Numbered from the stretch's first letter, positions 1 through 9,198 are shown. The stretch: 33,971 nt of DNA from CAZIPN01 sp964541225 (GCA_964541225.1 CAZIPN010000022.1:1-33971); one strand, 5' to 3'. The notes: generated from the letters alone by a model not told the origin. Program-made: numbers and translations.

Positions 1-81
1 GCGGATGCAGGAAGCACCGACCAGGACCGCGGACGCCCGTTCCGGCCGCTCGCAGTCCGCACCGCCAACATCGGAGGACAC

Positions 82-1707
82 ATGGGACCGATCCTGGTCT
101 TCGGCCACAAGAACCCCGACAACGATTCGATCGCGTCCGCAGTTGCCTACGCGCACCTGAAGAACATCGCCGACCCGGCAAACGTCTACGTTCCGGCGCG
201 GCTCGGGCCTGTGCCCACCGAGACCCGTTGGGTCTTCGAGCGATTCGGCGTCAAGCTTCCTGACGAGGTTGCACACGTGCGTACGCAGGTACGCGATGTG
301 ATGACGCCGAATCCCGTGACGATCGCTGCCGACGAGCCCATGCTCGTGGCTGGCCGTCTCATGCGCGAGCGCGGCGTGCGTGGGCTGCCGGTGGTGGACG
401 CGCGGGGTCGCGTGCTCGGCCTTCTCAGCGAGCGCGTCTTGGCCGAGCGCTACCTGCACGAGACCGAGCTCACTGGCTTCCAGCGACAGCCAGTCACCAT
501 CGACCGACTCGCGCGAGTGCTCGATGCCGAGATCGCCACGGGCGATCCAGCCGCCACGATCTCGGGCGACGTTCTTGTCGGCGCGGCCGAGCCGTCAACG
601 CTCGTCGACCGCGTGTCTGTCGGCGACACGCTGATCGTCGGCGATCGCCTTCGCGCGCAACCAATGGCGCTTGAGGCCGGCGTCGCGTGCCTCATCTCAA
701 CCGGAGGCTTCCGGCCGCACGACGATGTCGTGGCCCTCGCTGCCGACAAGGGCTCGGCGCTTCTCGTCACGCCACACGATACCTACTCGGCGGCTCGGCT
801 CGTGTCTCTCGCGCACGCTGTGGGCGATCTCATGGAGACCGACGTGCTCACCGTCGGGCCAGATGCTCTGCTTTCTGAGGCTGCCGAGGATCTGATTGCG
901 AGTCCCAGCCGCGAGGCTGTCGTCACCGACGACGCGGGCCACGTCGCGGGCATCCTCACGCGGACAGATATCGCTCGAGGCACTCGCCGACGCGTCGTGC
1001 TCGTGGATCACAACGAGGCCGCACAGTCAGCCGACGGGATCGAGGATGCGTCCGTTGTTGAGGTAGTCGATCACCATCGGGTCGGCGATGTGCAAACCGC
1101 CGGACCCATTCCGTTTCTGAACCTGCCGGTCGGGGCGACTGCCACGATCGTCGCTCGGCGTTTCCAGGAGCTTGGCGTCGAGATCCCCGTACCGATCGCC
1201 GGGATCTTGCTGTCCGCGGTGCTCACCGACACGGTGCTGCTCAAATCGCCAACGACGACCGATGAGGACCGACGCATCGTGTCAGACCTCTCACGTATTG
1301 TTGAGGCCGATCCAGTCAGCTTTGGGATGGAGGTGTTTCGGGCTCGCTCATCTGCCGAGCCGTTCTCCGCCGCACGGGTTGTGGGCGTCGACGCGAAGGA
1401 GTTCAGAACGGCTGATGCGCGGGTGCTGATCGCGCAATATGAGACAGTGGATGCGGCGTCAGTGCTCGACCACATCGGAGAGGTGCGCGCGGCGATGGAA
1501 GCGCGCGTCGCCAATGATGGGTACGATGCGGTTGTGCTGATGGTAACCGACGTGGTGCGCGAAGGAAGCGAACTCCTCGCGGTCGGCGCGCTGCGTCCGA
1601 TCGAGCGTGCGCTCGGTGTGTCGTTTGCCGACGGTTCGGTGTGGATGCCCGGTGTGCTCTCACGCAAGAAGCAGATCGCGGCTCGTTTGCTCGGTGCCGC
1701 AAGATAG
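82..1707 (+). CDS. ppaC: Manganese-dependent inorganic pyrophosphatase with CBS and DRTGG regulatory domains (family II, CBS-PPase)
   Basis: This 541-residue cytoplasmic enzyme should hydrolyse pyrophosphate to two phosphates. The N-terminus carries the DHH-family metal motif GHKNPDNDS. A first CBS domain follows (about residues 70-125), then a DRTGG-type region (about 130-240), a second CBS domain (about 245-300), the rest of the DHH domain with DHNE and VDHHRVG metal-binding motifs, and a DHHA2 domain ending in the family's SRKKQ substrate-binding motif. Family II enzymes without the insert are about 310 residues; the extra length is the CBS-DRTGG-CBS insert, which in characterised members binds adenine nucleotides and makes activity respond to energy state. 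The ATG is preceded by GGAGGA at 73-78. The frame stays open to the window edge, so a longer start cannot be fully excluded. Its neighbours are phosphate genes, which fits a phosphate-recovery role. Confidence 0.93.
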   Translation: MGPILVFGHKNPDNDSIASAVAYAHLKNIADPANVYVPARLGPVPTETRWVFERFGVKLPDEVAHVRTQVRDVMTPNPVTIAADEPMLVAGRLMRERGVRGLPVVDARGRVLGLLSERVLAERYLHETELTGFQRQPVTIDRLARVLDAEIATGDPAATISGDVLVGAAEPSTLVDRVSVGDTLIVGDRLRAQPMALEAGVACLISTGGFRPHDDVVALAADKGSALLVTPHDTYSAARLVSLAHAVGDLMETDVLTVGPDALLSEAAEDLIASPSREAVVTDDAGHVAGILTRTDIARGTRRRVVLVDHNEAAQSADGIEDASVVEVVDHHRVGDVQTAGPIPFLNLPVGATATIVARRFQELGVEIPVPIAGILLSAVLTDTVLLKSPTTTDEDRRIVSDLSRIVEADPVSFGMEVFRARSSAEPFSAARVVGVDAKEFRTADARVLIAQYETVDAASVLDHIGEVRAAMEARVANDGYDAVVLMVTDVVREGSELLAVGALRPIERALGVSFADGSVWMPGVLSRKKQIAARLLGAAR

Positions 1708-1728
1708 GACTTTCGGATAGGGGAGCGA

Positions 1729-2448
1729 GTGGTTAGAACCGGCATGGCAGCCGACAGCTGGCGCCGAGATCCGCGCGTTGGTTGGTTCGCGTTCGCCCTG
1801 GGCGCTCTCGGCGTCTTCGTGCTCGTAGCGCTGTTCGCCACCGCGTGGCCCGCCTTCGACCGGCTCGACGGGCATCTCTCCGCGGCGATCCGATCGACGC
1901 GCACACCGACGCTCACGCAGATCTCCGGATGGCTGACGCTTCTAGCCAGCGAGCCGGTGGTCTTGCCAATCACGGCGGCGATGGTCGTGTGGATGGCGAT
2001 TCGGCGAAACTGGGCTGCTGCGATCTACGTCGTTATGACCGTGCCGGTCGGATGGTTTCTCGGCAACGACATCATCAAGAACATCATTCGTCGGCCGCGG
2101 CCCTCAGGGGTCAGCATTGCCCCGATCACGACCGACTTCAGCATGCCGAGCGGTCATGCTCTTGGGGCGTTCTTGTTGTTTGCGACGTTATGCGTGATCG
2201 TGATGCTCAACGTGCCCACTGGTCGCCACATGAAACGCTGGTTGGTCGCTGTGTCAGCTGTGGCCATCATTGCGATGGGTCTCTCGCGCGTCTACATCGG
2301 CGTGCATTGGTTTGGCGACGTGCTTGGGGCGTGGCTGCTCGGCGGCGCTTGGTGGTCGTTTACGACTGCGACGTATTTTGGCTCGGTCACCGAGCAGAGA
2401 CGCGTCGCACTCCGGTCCGCGGGCTCGGCAAGTCCACCGGAATCGTAG
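1729..2448 (+). CDS. PAP2-family membrane phosphatase
   Basis: This is a polytopic membrane protein of 239 residues with about six hydrophobic segments. It has all three PAP2 acid-phosphatase motifs: KNIIRRPRP, PSGHALG, and SRVYIGVHWFGD, which supply the catalytic His pair and the phosphate-binding Arg and Lys. Family members dephosphorylate lipid substrates such as phosphatidic acid, phosphatidylglycerophosphate or undecaprenyl pyrophosphate; the sequence alone does not say which. I chose the GTG at 1729 because AGGGGAG lies just upstream, although the spacing is short; an ATG at 1744 is the alternative and lacks a ribosome site. It starts 21 bases after the pyrophosphatase, so the two are probably cotranscribed. 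It converges on phoR. Confidence 0.88.
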   Translation: MVRTGMAADSWRRDPRVGWFAFALGALGVFVLVALFATAWPAFDRLDGHLSAAIRSTRTPTLTQISGWLTLLASEPVVLPITAAMVVWMAIRRNWAAAIYVVMTVPVGWFLGNDIIKNIIRRPRPSGVSIAPITTDFSMPSGHALGAFLLFATLCVIVMLNVPTGRHMKRWLVAVSAVAIIAMGLSRVYIGVHWFGDVLGAWLLGGAWWSFTTATYFGSVTEQRRVALRSAGSASPPES

Positions 2449-2467
2449 CCGCCCGACGTCGCCTGGT

Positions 2468-2479
2468 CGCGCCGGCGCG
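2468..2479. repeat. 12-bp GC palindrome between convergent genes
   Basis: CGCGCCGGCGCG is a perfect palindrome ending directly at the phoR stop codon, in the 31-bp gap between the convergent PAP2 and phoR genes. It has no T-tract, so a terminator role is only possible. Such a short GC palindrome can occur by chance in GC-rich DNA. Confidence 0.3.
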
Positions 2480-4237
2480 CTACACAGCCCGCGGCAGCCG
2501 AATCGTGAACGTCGTGCCTATCCCGACATCTGAGGAAACCGTGACCGACCCGTCGCTACGCTCAACTACGTGACGCACGAGCGACAGGCCGAGGCCGGTC
2601 CCGCCGCCTTCTCGGCTCCGCGCGCGGTCGACGCGGTAGAACCGCTCGAAGATGCGCGGCAGGTGCTCGGCCGCGATCCCGGGTCCGGTGTCTGATACCG
2701 CGATGCTCACGATGGCCTCAGAGGTTGTCACGGCGATCCCGACGCTGCCGCTCTCGGTGTACGCGATCGCGTTGTCGAGCAAGTTGTCCAGAGCAATCGC
2801 CACGTCCGTGGGTTCTGCAGTGACAAAGACGTCCTGACCGCTGATTGCCGAGAGGTCGGCAGCGAGCGAAAGTCCGCGTCGGCCTGCCGTGCCTCGATGG
2901 CCGGCAATTGCATTGTCGACCGCCTGGCGGATGTCGGTGACCGCGTCTGGAGCCGGTGCCGACTCAAGACGGGAGAGATCCAGCAAGTCGCTCACGAGTC
3001 GCTTCAGGCGTCCGGCTTCGGACTCGATTTGTCGGCTGAACTCAAGCGACTGCCGCACGTCCCCGTCGTGTGCCGCAGTCTCGGCTGACTCGGCGAGCAG
3101 CTGAATTCCGGCGACAGGTGTCTTGAGCTCGTGGCTGGCATTGGCGACAAAGTCCCGGCGCATCCGGTCGAGGCGCGCTCGTTCGGTGACATCGGAGACG
3201 ACCGCGAGCGTTCTCGCGTGGTCATCGACCGGTTCGAGGGGCACCACCAACAGCCGGAGCGCTGTGCCGCGCGGGTCCGGATCGAGTTCGGTGGCAAACC
3301 GCACCGACGAACCGATGTGCGAGATGATGACCGACGTCAGCGACTCAGGAAGGCCGACCGCGCCAATCGCGCTCCCGCGCCAGCCTGCGGCGGGATCTCT
3401 GAAGATGCGGCCGGCGGCGCCATTCACGTACCGGATCGTTTGGTCTTCCAGAAGGAACACCGCGTCCGAAAGACCGTCGAGTGCGGTTCGGAGCGTGCGT
3501 TGCTCGGCTTCTAGCGCCCCGAGCCGAGAACGCATCTGGCGCCTCAGCGACTCAAGCGCACTCGCCAGCGCCTCCAAGTCAGCTGGCGTCGGCGGTATCT
3601 CGACCGTGAGATTGCCGGCCGCCATCTTCTCGGCGGCTTTCGAGAGCTGGCGAATGGGGCGCGATGCTGCCGCGCTTGCCCATGTCGCCACCGCGAGCGC
3701 GATCAGCAGCGCCGCCAGAAGAAGCCAGATTCCGAGCCCACGCGACGTCTGCGCGATTGCGTCGATCCCGCCTGTTGAGCGCGACACCCTGAGCGCAACG
3801 TGTCGACCGCCGAGCACCGCAGGTACGGCGACGTAGAGTCGCGTGCCCTCCGTTGCTGAGGTTCGCTTGTCGCTTCCGATGCGGCCCGAGAGCGCAGCAG
3901 CTATCTCGGGCCTATCCAGGTAGTTCTGTTCGGGAGAAGCATCACCCTGGGAGTCGGCCAGCACCCTGCCGTCCGTCGCGACAATGGTCACCCCGATATC
4001 GCTGTTGGCCGCCAGGCGTCTCGCGACCTCGCGCGGGGATGCAGTCGTTTGCGCCGAGTAGAGCGAGGCTGCCTGTGCGACGGCGGTGAGATTGTTCTGC
4101 GCATCTTGCAGCGCCGTCTGCTGAAGCGGGCCGTACAGTGACCAGCCCCATGCCATCGCAAACACCGCTGCCACCAAGACGTACCCCGCAACAAGCCGGA
4201 CGCGGTAGGAGTCGGCAATGCGAGTGAAGCGAGTCAA
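2480..4237 (-). CDS. phoR: PhoR-type sensor histidine kinase
   Basis: This 585-residue membrane histidine kinase should sense phosphate limitation and phosphorylate PhoB. Order of parts: a first transmembrane segment near the N-terminus, an extracytoplasmic region of about 115 residues, a second transmembrane segment, a HAMP linker, a PAS domain, a HisKA dimerisation domain with the H-box ASHELKTP (phospho-acceptor His369), and an HATPase domain with N-box LLDNAIAYT and G-boxes DTGPGI and GTGLGLS. I place the start at a TTG whose bases overlap the phoB stop (TTGA at 4237-4234), with GAGGAAAG about nine bases upstream. The frame extends to an ATG at 4408, but that would put 57 Arg-rich residues antisense-like inside phoB. 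The overlap implies translational coupling. Confidence 0.93.
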   Translation of the reverse strand: MTRFTRIADSYRVRLVAGYVLVAAVFAMAWGWSLYGPLQQTALQDAQNNLTAVAQAASLYSAQTTASPREVARRLAANSDIGVTIVATDGRVLADSQGDASPEQNYLDRPEIAAALSGRIGSDKRTSATEGTRLYVAVPAVLGGRHVALRVSRSTGGIDAIAQTSRGLGIWLLLAALLIALAVATWASAAASRPIRQLSKAAEKMAAGNLTVEIPPTPADLEALASALESLRRQMRSRLGALEAEQRTLRTALDGLSDAVFLLEDQTIRYVNGAAGRIFRDPAAGWRGSAIGAVGLPESLTSVIISHIGSSVRFATELDPDPRGTALRLLVVPLEPVDDHARTLAVVSDVTERARLDRMRRDFVANASHELKTPVAGIQLLAESAETAAHDGDVRQSLEFSRQIESEAGRLKRLVSDLLDLSRLESAPAPDAVTDIRQAVDNAIAGHRGTAGRRGLSLAADLSAISGQDVFVTAEPTDVAIALDNLLDNAIAYTESGSVGIAVTTSEAIVSIAVSDTGPGIAAEHLPRIFERFYRVDRARSREGGGTGLGLSLVRHVVERSDGSVTVSSDVGIGTTFTIRLPRAV

Positions 4238-4956
4238 CGGCGAACGCTTTCCTCGGCCGCGGCGCGCTTCGCCACGGGTTCGAATCGATATCCCATGCCG
4301 TGCACGGTGTGGATGTAGACGAAGCTCGACGGGTCTTCGACTGCCTGCCGAAGACGCCTGATGTGAACGTCGATCGTGCGCGAGGAGGGCAGGTGCTCGT
4401 ATCCCCACACTTCGTCGGCAAGGATCTGCCGAGTCGCGAGCTGCCCCTGGCGCTCGGCGAGTGCCACCAGAAGCTGGAACTCCTTGAGACGCAGCCGAAC
4501 CTGCTTGTCGGCGACTGACACCCGAAAGCTCTTGGGCTCGATGTGCAGGTCGCCGACGTCAATCACGCGTTCGTCGGCGAGTGTCTCTTTGGCGCGCACA
4601 CGTCGGAGGTTCGCACGCACGCGCGCGAGAAGTTCCTCCATCGAAAACGGCTTCGTGATGTAGTCATCAGCTCCTGCATCAAGCCCACGAACCTTGTCGC
4701 GCTCGGTGTCTAGGGCGGTGACCATGATGATCGCCGTCTCCTTGTCTTTGTCGCGCAGGCGTTCGGCTATCTGGTAGCCGTCCATGCCCGGGAGCATGAG
4801 GTCGAGAAGGACCAGATCTGGGTGCATGTGGGCGGCGGTGTCGAGCGCTTGCCGACCGTCTGCCAGCGCGGTCACCGAGAAACCCGCGCGCTTGAGCGCA
4901 TACTCGACGGTCTGCCTGATGATGGGATCGTCTTCGACGACCAGGATGCTTGCCAC
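4234..4956 (-). CDS. phoB: PhoB/PhoP-type response regulator
   Basis: This is an OmpR-family response regulator of 240 residues. The receiver domain has the acidic pair E8-D9-D10, the phospho-acceptor Asp52 (in VLLDLMLP) and the conserved Lys in ITKPFS. The C-terminal half is a winged-helix DNA-binding domain (LRLKEFQLL, SSRTIDVHIRRLRQAVE, VHGMGYRF). GAGGAG lies upstream of the ATG with normal spacing. It overlaps phoR and is divergent from pstS, with a Pho-box-like repeat in the shared intergenic region, so autoregulation together with pst control is likely. Assignment to the phosphate regulon rests on that context, because the family fold alone does not specify the signal. Confidence 0.93.
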   Translation of the reverse strand: MASILVVEDDPIIRQTVEYALKRAGFSVTALADGRQALDTAAHMHPDLVLLDLMLPGMDGYQIAERLRDKDKETAIIMVTALDTERDKVRGLDAGADDYITKPFSMEELLARVRANLRRVRAKETLADERVIDVGDLHIEPKSFRVSVADKQVRLRLKEFQLLVALAERQGQLATRQILADEVWGYEHLPSSRTIDVHIRRLRQAVEDPSSFVYIHTVHGMGYRFEPVAKRAAAEESVRR

Positions 4957-5052
4957 GGAAGTCTCCTCGCAAGACGTCGGCGATCAGATGTGACCGCGTT
5001 CTTATCGGGCGGCGGGCACATCATTGCACGCGTACTGCGCGACCGTAAGCGG

Positions 5053-5070
5053 TTTTACATCTCTTTTACA
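5053..5070 (+). promoter_or_regulatory. Pho-box-like direct repeat upstream of pstS
   Basis: TTTTACATCTCTTTTACA contains two exact TTTTACA units whose starts are 11 bp apart, one helical turn. PhoB/PhoP operators are tandem repeats of this size, and Bacillus PhoP sites have TTHACA-like units with the same phasing. It sits 119 bp before the pstS start and 97 bp after the phoB start in the divergent spacer, so it could serve either direction. I could not assign a convincing -10 element next to it. Confidence 0.65.
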
Positions 5071-5188
5071 CCAGTGTTCCAGAGTTAACCGCAGTGCAAC
5101 CACCATTCACACGACCGCCCGTAGGATTGCCCTGGATGCGGGCAGGCCTGCATCGGACTCGTATTCCATTGGAAGAAGGGGAGTTCTT

Positions 5189-6453
5189 GTGAAGTTCAAG
5201 AAGTCGATCGCATTCGCAGCGGTTGCGGGACTTGCCGTCGCCCTGGTGGCGCTGGCAGGTTGCTCGAACGGCAGCACAAGCANNNNNNNNNNNNNNNNNN
5301 NNNNNNNNNNNNNNNNNNNNNNNNNNNNNNNNNNNNNNNNNNNNNNNNNNNNNNNNNNNNNNNNNNNNNNNNNNNNNNNNNNGGACTTGCCGTCGCCCTG
5401 GTGGCGCTGGCAGGTTGCTCGAACGGCAGCACAAGCACTACGTCGGGTGGCAGTTCTGGCGGCTTCACCGGAACGGCGGTTGTGGGCGCAGGTTCAAGCT
5501 TCGCGCAACCGTTCTATGCACTCTGGGCGCAGGACTTCGTCAAGGTCGAGCCCGACGCCAAAGTGAACTACCAGCCCATCGGTTCGGGCGGTGGCATCCA
5601 GCAGTTCACTGCCAAGACGGTCGACTTCGGCGCCACGGATGTGCCGCTCAAGGCGTCCGAGGCCTCGGCCATCAAGGGCGACTACATCGAGTTCCCGACT
5701 GCGCTCGGCGCCGTGGTGGTCGCCTACAACGTCCCGGGCGTTACCACGCCGCTTAAGCTCGATGGGCCGACCACCGCAAAGATCTTCCTCGGCACGATCA
5801 AGAAGTGGAACGATCCGGCCATCGTCGCCCAGAACCCCGGCGTCACTCTGCCAGACACCGCGATTCAGATCGTTCACCGCGCTGACGCGTCCGGCACGTC
5901 GGGCATTTTCACTGGCTGGTTGGCCATGGAGAGCCCTGACTGGAAGTCGAAGGTAGGCGCAGGCAAGTCCGTTCAGTGGCCGAGTGGCCAGGGGGCAAAC
6001 GGCAACGCCGGCGTGGCTCAGGCAATGTCACAGACCAAAGGCTCCATTGGCTACCTTGAGTCTCAGTACGCCGTCACGACGCAATTGGGTGTGGCATCTC
6101 TGAAGGCCCCCGACGGCACGTACGTTGCCGCGTCTGCCGATGGGGTGGCCAAGGCCGGTCAGGATCTGGCGTTCCCGATCACGGAGACCACGACGATTCT
6201 TGACTCGAAGGTGGCTGGCGCCTATCCGATGGCGAGCGCCACGTATATCCTGATGTACAAGGATATTTCGGACCAGAAGAAGGCTCAGACGTTGGTTGAC
6301 TTCTGGACGTGGTCGCTTACAAAGGGACAGGACGAACTCGGCAAGCTCAACTATGTGCCGCTGCCGTCAAGTGTCGCCCAGGGTGCACTCTCCCTGCTGG
6401 GTGAGGTCACCAGCGGTGGGACCGCCGTGAAGGCGTCGGCTGGCGTCCAGTAA
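5189..6453 (+). CDS. pstS: PstS phosphate-binding lipoprotein (interrupted by an assembly gap)
   Basis: This is the substrate-binding lipoprotein of the high-affinity phosphate ABC transporter. The GTG start has GGAAGAAGGGG upstream. The N-terminus is a lipoprotein signal (KFKKS, hydrophobic stretch, lipobox LAGC at 5252-5263), so the protein is anchored outside the membrane. After the gap the mature protein shows VVGAGSSFAQPFY, NYQPIGSGGGI, DFGATDVPL and ADASGTSGIF, which are typical PstS phosphate-binding loops. The 100-N gap at 5283-5382 breaks the frame, but the same 55 bp lie on both sides; removing 155 bp joins the signal peptide in frame to the rest and gives 369 residues, normal for the family. 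It is followed by pstC, pstA and pstB. Confidence 0.93.
5228..5437. other. Assembly gap of 100 N flanked by a 55-bp duplicated end (inside pstS)
   Basis: Bases 5228-5282 and 5383-5437 are identical over 55 bp, with exactly 100 N between them. Deleting the Ns and one copy gives an intact pstS frame; keeping them breaks it (155 is not a multiple of 3). The second gap in the window has the same geometry. This is a scaffolding artefact and not a biological repeat. Confidence 0.95.
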
Positions 6454-6512
6454 GTCCAGTAAGATAGGCGAGTCAAACTCGAAAAGTAGGCCCAAGGCGT
6501 AAGGACCTTCCC

Positions 6513-7532
6513 TTGCCGCAGGATCCTTCCACGGCAGATGACCGACCAGCGGAGGCGCCGGTAACCCGGCGCCTCCGTATCGGTGACGGCATCTTCCGCT
6601 CAACTTCAGTCGTCGTCTCAGCGGCGCTCATCGTGCTGCTCATTGGGATGCTGGGGGTTCTGCTGGCGACGGCCCTGCCGACGTTTCGAACCTTCGGGCT
6701 GAAGTTCGTGATCGGCACGCAATGGAACCCGATTACCGATCAGTTCGGAGCACTGCCCTACATCTACGGAACGCTGATGACGTCGGCCATCGCTATTGTC
6801 CTTGCGTTGCCGGTGTCCCTCGGGCTCGCGCTCTTACTCAACGAGGTTCGGTCCAGCATCGTGCGCAACCCGCTCACGGTGCTTGTGGATTTGCTTGCGG
6901 CCATTCCGAGCGTTGTCTACGGGCTGTGGGGCATCTTCGTCATGGCCCCCGTACTCAACGACACGCTCGAGCCAGCTCTCGGCAACACACTCGGCAGGAT
7001 TCCGGGCATCGGAGCGCTGTTCCAGCCCACCACATCGGCCGGCAACATGCTCAACGCAGGGATCATTCTCGCGGTCATGGTCATCCCCATCATCACGGCC
7101 GTCTCGCGAGAGGTCATAGCAATCGTTCCCACCGATTTGCGCGAGGCTGCTCTCGCTTTGGGTGCCACTCGCTACGAGACGATCAAGATGGCGGTGCTTC
7201 CGTACGCTCGCAATGGCCTTGTCGGTGCGACCATGCTTGGCCTGGGCCGCGCTCTGGGCGAGACCATCGCGGTCGCCATGCTGATCGGCAACGGGCTTGG
7301 CATATCGGCGTCCCTGCTTGCGCCGGGCTACACGATCCCCGCCGTGATAGCCAACGAATTCCGTGAGGCAACAGCGATCGGCCTGCACCGGTCCTCGCTG
7401 CTGGCTCTCGCCGTGATCCTCGTGCTGATCGCTCTTGTGCTGGCAGCCGCGTCGCGAATGCTTGTGCGCAATACAGCCGAGCGGTTCGCGGTCAAGCCTG
7501 AGGAAGTCTCGACGACTCTGGAGATGCCGTGA
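6513..7532 (+). CDS. pstC: PstC phosphate ABC transporter permease
   Basis: This 339-residue integral membrane protein is one of the two permeases that form the phosphate channel. It has about six hydrophobic segments and the permease loop with the EAA-like motif (REAALALGATRYETIK) that contacts the ATPase PstB. The start is TTG with AAGGA about eight bases upstream; no ATG fits the ribosome site. About 30 hydrophilic residues precede the first membrane segment. It follows pstS after 59 bases and overlaps pstA by four bases, so the genes are one transcription unit. Confidence 0.94.
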   Translation: MPQDPSTADDRPAEAPVTRRLRIGDGIFRSTSVVVSAALIVLLIGMLGVLLATALPTFRTFGLKFVIGTQWNPITDQFGALPYIYGTLMTSAIAIVLALPVSLGLALLLNEVRSSIVRNPLTVLVDLLAAIPSVVYGLWGIFVMAPVLNDTLEPALGNTLGRIPGIGALFQPTTSAGNMLNAGIILAVMVIPIITAVSREVIAIVPTDLREAALALGATRYETIKMAVLPYARNGLVGATMLGLGRALGETIAVAMLIGNGLGISASLLAPGYTIPAVIANEFREATAIGLHRSSLLALAVILVLIALVLAAASRMLVRNTAERFAVKPEEVSTTLEMP

Positions 7533-8407
7533 CCGACGTGGTCGTGCAGTCAGCCGCTCGCTTGCGCTCGGTCTCAGGGCGTAAGCTCAAGAGCCGAGTC
7601 TTCGAGGCTTTCATGTGGCTCGCGGGGGTCATCGCTCTTGTCCCGCTGTTTCTGATCGTGGGCTACGTGCTCTTCAGGGGGATACCCGCGCTCAACCCCG
7701 ACTTCTTCACGCAGACGGCGCCTCCGCCAGGACTGCCGGGTGGGGGCATGGCTCAAGGCATGATGGGTTCTGCGATGATCGTCGGGCTCGCCATCGTGAT
7801 CTCGGTGCCGCTCGGCATTCTGACTGCCATCTACCTATCCGAGTATGGCCGGGGCCGACTTGCTTCCATCACTCGCTTCGTCGCCGAGATACTGCTGTCG
7901 ACGCCATCGATTGTGGCGGGTGCGTTCATCTGGGCCATCGTGGTGACGGCCACGCGCACCTTCTCGGCAGCAGCCGGGTCGATCGCCCTCACCGTCCTGA
8001 TGTGGCCCATCATCACTCGAGGTGCCGAGGAGACGCTGCGGCTCGTGCCTGATGATTTGCGAGAAGCAGCGCTGGCGCTGGGGGTGCCTCGGTGGAAGGT
8101 CATCGTGAGCATCGTGTTGCCGACGGCAGGACCCGGCATCTTTACTGTGGTGATGCTGTCGATCGCGCGTGGACTCGGAGAAACCGCGCCGGTATTGCTG
8201 ACGGCCCTGGGCAACGACTTCATGAACTACAACCTTGGGCAGCCTACCGATGCGGTGCCGCTGCGCATCTACACATACGCCCAATCCCCCATCATCGCGT
8301 GGCACGATCTTGCGTGGGGCGGCGCGATCGTGCTGCTTGCGGTCGTGTTGACGCTCTCAATTGGCGCCCGCATACTCTCTGATCGCCAGCAGCGGAGGCT
8401 CAGGTGA
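7529..8407 (+). CDS. pstA: PstA phosphate ABC transporter permease
   Basis: This 292-residue protein is the second permease of the phosphate importer. It has about six membrane segments and the EAA-type cytoplasmic loop (REAALALGVPRWKVI) in the same place as in PstC. The GTG start overlaps the pstC stop (GTGA), and its own stop overlaps the pstB start in the same way, showing translational coupling along the operon. An initial loop rich in Pro and Gly (TAPPPGLPGGGMAQG) follows the first membrane segment, as is usual for PstA. Confidence 0.94.
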   Translation: MTDVVVQSAARLRSVSGRKLKSRVFEAFMWLAGVIALVPLFLIVGYVLFRGIPALNPDFFTQTAPPPGLPGGGMAQGMMGSAMIVGLAIVISVPLGILTAIYLSEYGRGRLASITRFVAEILLSTPSIVAGAFIWAIVVTATRTFSAAAGSIALTVLMWPIITRGAEETLRLVPDDLREAALALGVPRWKVIVSIVLPTAGPGIFTVVMLSIARGLGETAPVLLTALGNDFMNYNLGQPTDAVPLRIYTYAQSPIIAWHDLAWGGAIVLLAVVLTLSIGARILSDRQQRRLR

Positions 8408-9174
8408 CGACGACTCTCACAATCGAAGGACTTAATGCCTGGTTCGGTTCGGACCAGATACTCAGTGACGTGCACATGTCCATCCGACCGCAATCGGTCA
8501 CCGCCATCATCGGACCATCAGGCTGCGGCAAGTCGACGCTGCTGCGCTGCATCAATCGCATGCACGAGGAAGTCCGAGACGCACGCACATCAGGCAAGAT
8601 CCTTCTTGACGGCAATGACATTTTTGCGGGCGATCCCGTAGACATTCGCCGAGAGATCGGCATGGTCTTCCAGCGCCCGAACCCTTTCCCCACGATGTCA
8701 GTCCTTGAAAACGCGGTCGCTGGCTTGAGGCTTCGTGGACGCTATCCAAAAGCGATGCTGCAGGAGCGTGCCGAGAAGGCTTTGCGGAGCGCAGGCCTAT
8801 GGGACGAGGTCAAGGATCGCTTGAGTCAGCCAGGGGCGCGTCTGTCCGGCGGCCAGCAGCAACGTCTGTGCATCGCGCGTGCGTTGGCCAACGAGCCCGA
8901 GGTGCTGCTCATGGACGAGCCCGCCTCGGCTCTCGATCCGATCTCCACCCAGCAGATCGAGGACACGGTCATGAAGCTCAAGGACACGGTGACTGTTGTC
9001 ATTGTCACGCACAACATGCAGCAGGCTGCGCGCATTTCAGACGAGACGGCGTTCATGCTTCGCGAGCATATGGATCGTCCGTCAGAGCTTGTCGAGTTTG
9101 GTGACACCAAGCTCCTGTTCACCACCCCTCAGGACAAGCGCACTGAAGCCTACATCACCGGACGCTTTGGATGA
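8404..9174 (+). CDS. pstB: PstB phosphate ABC transporter ATPase
   Basis: This 256-residue ATPase powers phosphate import on the inner face of the membrane. It shows Walker A (GPSGCGKST), Q-loop (VFQRPNPFP), the ABC signature LSGGQQQR, Walker B with catalytic Glu (LLMDEPASALDP) and the switch His (VIVTHNMQQA). The PNPFP sequence after the Q-loop is characteristic of PstB. The start is a GTG overlapping the pstA stop. Unlike in many pst operons, phoU does not follow; a glycosyltransferase does. Confidence 0.96.
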   Translation: MTTTLTIEGLNAWFGSDQILSDVHMSIRPQSVTAIIGPSGCGKSTLLRCINRMHEEVRDARTSGKILLDGNDIFAGDPVDIRREIGMVFQRPNPFPTMSVLENAVAGLRLRGRYPKAMLQERAEKALRSAGLWDEVKDRLSQPGARLSGGQQQRLCIARALANEPEVLLMDEPASALDPISTQQIEDTVMKLKDTVTVVIVTHNMQQAARISDETAFMLREHMDRPSELVEFGDTKLLFTTPQDKRTEAYITGRFG

Positions 9175-9198
9175 CAAGTCGCCGATGAGAGGAATCGC

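Noticed and set aside
1..81. End of an upstream gene in the first 81 bases
   Set aside because: The frames are open but too short to recognise a product; only the ribosome site of the pyrophosphatase is identifiable.
4238..4408. Longer PhoR start at the ATG at 4408
   Set aside because: It would add 57 Arg-rich residues entirely within phoB; the TTG at 4237 overlaps the phoB stop and has a good ribosome site.
5189..9174. A phoU gene in the pst operon
   Set aside because: No PhoU-like frame exists between pstB and the glycosyltransferase or elsewhere in the window.
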